Part shown: piece after piece, positions 7,237 to 10,128 of the stretch
How positions within the stretch are numbered: the first letter of the stretch is position 1
How the letters are laid out: each line of letters starts with the position of its first letter
DNA from: JACMQX01 sp044225675
GTDB taxonomy: Bacteria; Pseudomonadota; Gammaproteobacteria; Burkholderiales; Burkholderiaceae_C
NCBI GenBank assembly: GCA_044225675.1
Contig: JBGAIH010000053.1
Span: forward strand, 1 to 10,128
Reading direction: 5' to 3'
DNA: 10,128 nt
Notes under the pieces: generated by a model
What the model saw: only the letters and a program-made list of their open reading frames with translations
Told to the model about the DNA's origin: nothing
Database searches by the model: none
Program-made: the position numbers and the translations under genes

Positions 7237-8226
7237 ATGTCAGACAACATCCACTGGGTGATCCCCGGCGCCGCCCTGGCTCCAGCCGACGAGGAGCCGG
7301 GCGCCCACCCGCCCGGGCCCCAGTCCGGCTGGTCACACGGCACGCCCCCCGCGAACACCACCCCGCAGCTTGCCGCCCTGCTGCGCCTGCTGGCCGCCGA
7401 AGGCCGCCTCGAAGCCGGCGACGACAGCCCCGCCATGCCGTACGAACTGCTGCTCGCCCGCCTGAACCGCTTGCCCGGCGATCCCGGGCAGGTGCCCTGG
7501 GCCGCCTTCGAGCACGGCCTGGTGGGCACGCCCTGCGCCGCACTCCACCTGTGCCACTGGCAGGTCGGCACCGATCACATCCTGCTGGGCTCGCCCGAGG
7601 CGCTTGCGGTGACGCCCGACGAAGCGGCCGGCCTGCTCGCCGCCATGGCCCCCTACTTTGCCGAAGACGGCATCACGCTGTCCATCACACCCGGCCTGCC
7701 CGGCACCTGGCTGGCGACCGGCGAGCCGCTGCGCCAGCTGCGCACCGTGTCGCTCGACCGGGTGGTGGGGCGGCGGCTCACGCGCGAGTTCTTCGAGGCC
7801 GACAGCCCCGGCGCCACCGTGGTGCGGCGTCTGCAGAACGAGATGCAGATGTTGCTGTACATCCACCCGCTGAATGCGGCGCGCGAGCAGCGCGGCCTGC
7901 GGCCGGTCAACTCCTTCTGGCTCACCGGGGCAGGCGTGCTGGAACAGCCTGTCGCGCCGGCCGCCGACGTGCGGGTGGAGACCCGTCTGCACCTGCCGGC
8001 CCGCGACCGCGACGCCGCCGCGCATGCGGCCGCCTGGCAGGCCGTGGATGCCGACCTGTGCGCACGGCTGCTGGCCGACGCACGGGCCGGCCGGCCGGTG
8101 CGGCTGAGCCTGTGCGGCGAACGCGCCGCGCAGACCTTCGGGCCGGCACCGGCTGGCCTGTGGCAACGCCTGGCGCGCACCCTGCGCCCAGCCCCCTCCC
8201 TTGAATCCTGGCTGAAGACGCTATGA
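7237..8226 (+). CDS. RpfE-like / COG4255-type conserved protein of unknown function upstream of recJ
   Basis: A 329-residue protein from the ATG at 7237 (an in-frame GTG at 7213 would add eight residues). It has no signal peptide or membrane helix. The best conserved-looking part is about 140-235: an AEDGITLSITPGLPGTWLATG stretch, then RRLQNEMQMLLYIHPLNAARE and PVNSFWLTGAG. I recognise this as the family found upstream of recJ in Burkholderiales, named after Xanthomonas RpfE and often labelled phosphoglycerate mutase because the PVNSFWLxGxG stretch resembles archaeal-type iPGM. None of the metal ligands expected of a true mutase are evident, so I would not assign that activity. The N-terminal 45 residues are Pro/Gly rich and look disordered. 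The stop overlaps the recJ start as ATGA, so the two are translated together. A role in DNA repair or in gene regulation is inference from context. The gene is surely real; its function is unknown. Confidence 0.85.
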   Translation: MSDNIHWVIPGAALAPADEEPGAHPPGPQSGWSHGTPPANTTPQLAALLRLLAAEGRLEAGDDSPAMPYELLLARLNRLPGDPGQVPWAAFEHGLVGTPCAALHLCHWQVGTDHILLGSPEALAVTPDEAAGLLAAMAPYFAEDGITLSITPGLPGTWLATGEPLRQLRTVSLDRVVGRRLTREFFEADSPGATVVRRLQNEMQMLLYIHPLNAAREQRGLRPVNSFWLTGAGVLEQPVAPAADVRVETRLHLPARDRDAAAHAAAWQAVDADLCARLLADARAGRPVRLSLCGERAAQTFGPAPAGLWQRLARTLRPAPSLESWLKTL

Positions 8227-9932
8227 AAATCCAGACGCGGGATGTCCCGCCCCGCGCCGCCTGGGCGCTCGAGCAGGCCGGCGTGCATCCGCTGCTGGCC
8301 CGCCTGTATGCCGCGCGCGGCGTGTCGGCGCGCGACGAACTCGACGACGGCCTGGCGCGCCTGCTGCCGCCAGCCGATCTGCTCGGCGTGCAGGCCGCCG
8401 CCGTCCTGCTGGCCGACGCCATCGCCGCGAACAGGCGCCTGTGCATCGTGGCCGACTACGACTGCGACGGCGCCACCGCCTGCGCGGTGGCCCTGCGCGG
8501 CCTGCGACTGCTGGGCGCGCGCGAGGTCGGCTATATCGTGCCGGACCGGGTGGTCGACGGCTACGGCCTGACCCCGCCGATCGCGCGCCGCGTGAAGGAC
8601 AGCGGCGCCGACGTGCTCGTGACCGTGGACAACGGCATTGCCAGCGTCGACGGCGTGGCCACCGCACGCGCGCTGGGCCTTCAGGTGCTCGTGACCGACC
8701 ATCACCTGCCCGGCCCGCAGTTGCCCGAGGCCGATGTGATCGTGAACCCGAACCAGCCGGGCTGCGGCTTCGCCAGCAAGAGTCTGGCCGGCGTGGGCGT
8801 GATGTTCTACGTGCTGCTGGCCCTGCGAGCCGAGCTGCGCGCGCGCGGCGTCTTCACGCCCGAAAACCAGCCGCGCATCGACAGCCTGCTGCCGCTGGTG
8901 GCGCTCGGCACGGTCGCCGACGTGGTGCGGCTGGACGCCAACAACCGCCGTCTTGTGGCGCAGGGCCTGCGCCGCATCCGCGCCGGCCATTTGCCGGCGG
9001 GGCTGGCCGCGCTGTTCAAGGCCGCTGGCCGCGACCCGGCGATGGCGACGAGCTTCGACTTTGCCTTCGCCCTTGGCCCGCGCATCAACGCCGCCGGCCG
9101 GCTGGCCGACATGACGCTGGGCATCGAATGCCTGCTGACCGACGACGCCGGCCGCGCCGACGAGCTGGCCCGCACACTTGACGGGATCAACCGCGAGCGG
9201 CGCGAGATCGAGTCGGGCATGCGCGAGCAGGCGATGGAGATCGCCGAGTCGCTGTTCGACGAGGACGACGCGCCGCCACCGGCGATCTGCGTGTTCGATC
9301 CCGACTTCCACGAGGGCGTGGTGGGGATCGTGGCCTCGCGTATCAAGGACAAGCTGCACCGCCCGACCTTCGTGTTCGCCGCGAGCCAGGCCGAGGGCAA
9401 GGAGCACGAGCTCAAGGGGTCGGGCCGCTCGATTCCGGGCTTTCATCTGCGCGACGCGCTCGACCTGGTGGCCAAGCGCCACCCGGGCGTGCTGTTGCGC
9501 TTCGGCGGCCACGCGATGGCGGCCGGCTGCACGATCGACGCCGACCAGCTCGACGTGTTCGAGCAGGCACTGAGCCAGGTCGCGCAGGAACGGCTCGACG
9601 CCGCCACGCTGACGCGCCGGCTGGAGACCGACGGCCCGCTGGCGGCCGAGTACCGGCGCATCGACCTGGTGGACACGCTGCACAAGGAGGTCTGGGGCCA
9701 GGGCTTCGCGGCGCCGGTGTTCAGCGAAGTGGTGGAGGTGGTGTCGCAGCGCCTCGTGGGCGAGAAACATCTGGCGCTCAAGCTCAAGCACCAGGGGCAG
9801 CCGGTGGACGGGATCTGGTTCGGACACACCGACCCCTTGCCGCCACGCGTGCTGCTGGCGTTCCGGCTCGATGCCGACGAGTGGCAGGGGGTGCGGCGAT
9901 TGCGCTTTCTTGTCGAGGGGGCGGAGGTCTGA
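8223..9932 (+). CDS. recJ: Single-stranded-DNA-specific 5'-3' exonuclease RecJ
   Basis: A 569-residue DHH-superfamily nuclease of normal length. It degrades single-stranded DNA 5' to 3' in RecF-pathway recombination, mismatch repair and base-excision repair. Metal-binding motifs are intact: D78, D80 and D82 in VADYDCDGA; D136 in TVDNG; D159, H160 and H161 in TDHH; D233 in GTVADVV. The RINAAGRLADM segment (about 287-297) follows, then the DHHA1 domain with KGSGRSIPGFHLRDAL (398-413) and FGGHAMAAG (427-435). The C-terminal 100 residues fit the OB-fold domain. The ATG at 8223 overlaps the previous stop by four bases (ATGA), with only a weak purine stretch upstream, so translation probably depends on coupling. 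The stop at 9930-9932 is followed by a non-coding tail with no clear intrinsic terminator. Confidence 0.97.
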   Translation: MKIQTRDVPPRAAWALEQAGVHPLLARLYAARGVSARDELDDGLARLLPPADLLGVQAAAVLLADAIAANRRLCIVADYDCDGATACAVALRGLRLLGAREVGYIVPDRVVDGYGLTPPIARRVKDSGADVLVTVDNGIASVDGVATARALGLQVLVTDHHLPGPQLPEADVIVNPNQPGCGFASKSLAGVGVMFYVLLALRAELRARGVFTPENQPRIDSLLPLVALGTVADVVRLDANNRRLVAQGLRRIRAGHLPAGLAALFKAAGRDPAMATSFDFAFALGPRINAAGRLADMTLGIECLLTDDAGRADELARTLDGINRERREIESGMREQAMEIAESLFDEDDAPPPAICVFDPDFHEGVVGIVASRIKDKLHRPTFVFAASQAEGKEHELKGSGRSIPGFHLRDALDLVAKRHPGVLLRFGGHAMAAGCTIDADQLDVFEQALSQVAQERLDAATLTRRLETDGPLAAEYRRIDLVDTLHKEVWGQGFAAPVFSEVVEVVSQRLVGEKHLALKLKHQGQPVDGIWFGHTDPLPPRVLLAFRLDADEWQGVRRLRFLVEGAEV

Positions 9933-10128
9933 TCGGGGGCATTTCCCTTTGGGGTGCACCTCGCGTCTCGCGGTGGGCGGCAGGCCGGCGGGGGCTCCTG
10001 CTGGAGCGGCCCTGTCGCTTCGCGCAGGGCTCCGCTGCGGTGCTCGGGCGGGGATCGCATCGCACAACTCACTACGCGCTGCGCGCTGCGTTCGGACAGG
10101 TGCGATGAGAATGACACGAAGCGCGCTC
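9933..10128. other. Non-coding tail after recJ with several inverted repeats
   Basis: I find no convincing gene in these 196 bases. The stretch holds small symmetrical elements: a GGTGCACC palindrome (9953-9960), a CGCG-TCT-CGCG hairpin (9962-9972), and a GCTCC/GGAGC stem with a four-base loop (9994-10007). The last may extend with a bulge and act as part of a recJ terminator, but no T-run follows it. The last 70 bases contain the repeat listed separately. Confidence 0.6.
10058..10107. repeat. Inverted repeat CATCGCAC/GTGCGATG enclosing a GCGCTGC tandem
   Basis: CATCGCAC (10058-10065) is exactly complementary to GTGCGATG (10100-10107), 34 bases apart. Inside, GCGCTGC occurs twice in tandem (10076-10089). 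The outer arms plus structured centre look like an extragenic palindromic repeat unit. I cannot tell from one copy whether it is dispersed in the genome. Confidence 0.5.

Noticed and set aside
7237..8226. Calling the gene upstream of recJ a phosphoglycerate mutase
   Set aside because: Only the PVNSFW-type stretch is reminiscent; the metal-ligand pattern of a working mutase was not seen.
7653..10067. An 804-codon minus-strand frame opposite recJ and its upstream gene
   Set aside because: Same reason: a mirror of GC-biased codons, with no domain or plausible start signal, opposite well-supported recJ.

Overview
This is a very GC-rich window (around 70% by eye) with strong G/C third-position bias. 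Every recognisable gene is chromosomal, and the proteins look like those of a Comamonadaceae-type betaproteobacterium (Burkholderiales; relatives of Acidovorax or Variovorax). That placement is my reading of protein style and gene neighbourhood, not a database result. I see no insertion sequence, phage gene, CRISPR array, rRNA or tRNA. Layout: (1) 1-113, minus strand: a possible start of a gene running off the left edge, made of low-complexity codons with a tandem repeat and a palindrome. (2) 110-940, minus: a TatD-family metal-dependent hydrolase with a TTG start, preceded by a tiny overlapping ORF. (3) About 941-1126: a divergent intergenic region holding a perfect 12-bp-arm inverted repeat. 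(4) 1127-5219, plus: four same-strand genes encoding an anchored HtrA-type serine protease without a PDZ domain, a MoxR-type AAA+ ATPase, a DUF58 protein and a BatA-like membrane von Willebrand A (VWA) protein. (5) 5248-7201, minus: lolD and a LolC/LolE-type permease, overlapping by 8 bp, for lipoprotein release from the inner membrane. (6) 7237-9932, plus: an RpfE-like/COG4255-type protein of unknown biochemical role, coupled by an ATGA overlap to recJ. (7) 9933-10128: a non-coding tail rich in inverted repeats. How the genes work together: the MoxR-DUF58-VWA trio is a widespread but poorly understood module. The AAA+ protein is thought to remodel or load client proteins with help from the VWA-fold partners, one soluble (DUF58) and one membrane-anchored (VWA). 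A periplasm-facing trypsin-fold protease directly upstream suggests an envelope quality-control or maturation unit. LolD and its permease form the LolA-dependent lipoprotein extraction ATPase. RecJ is a 5'-3' single-strand exonuclease for recombination and mismatch repair. The most interesting points are the protease/MoxR/DUF58/VWA block placed between lolCD and tatD, the unexplained inverted repeat upstream of it, the proline-rich mini-ORF overlapping the tatD start, and the uncharacterised gene coupled to recJ. None is clearly a new system. Most of the window is ordinary housekeeping DNA.
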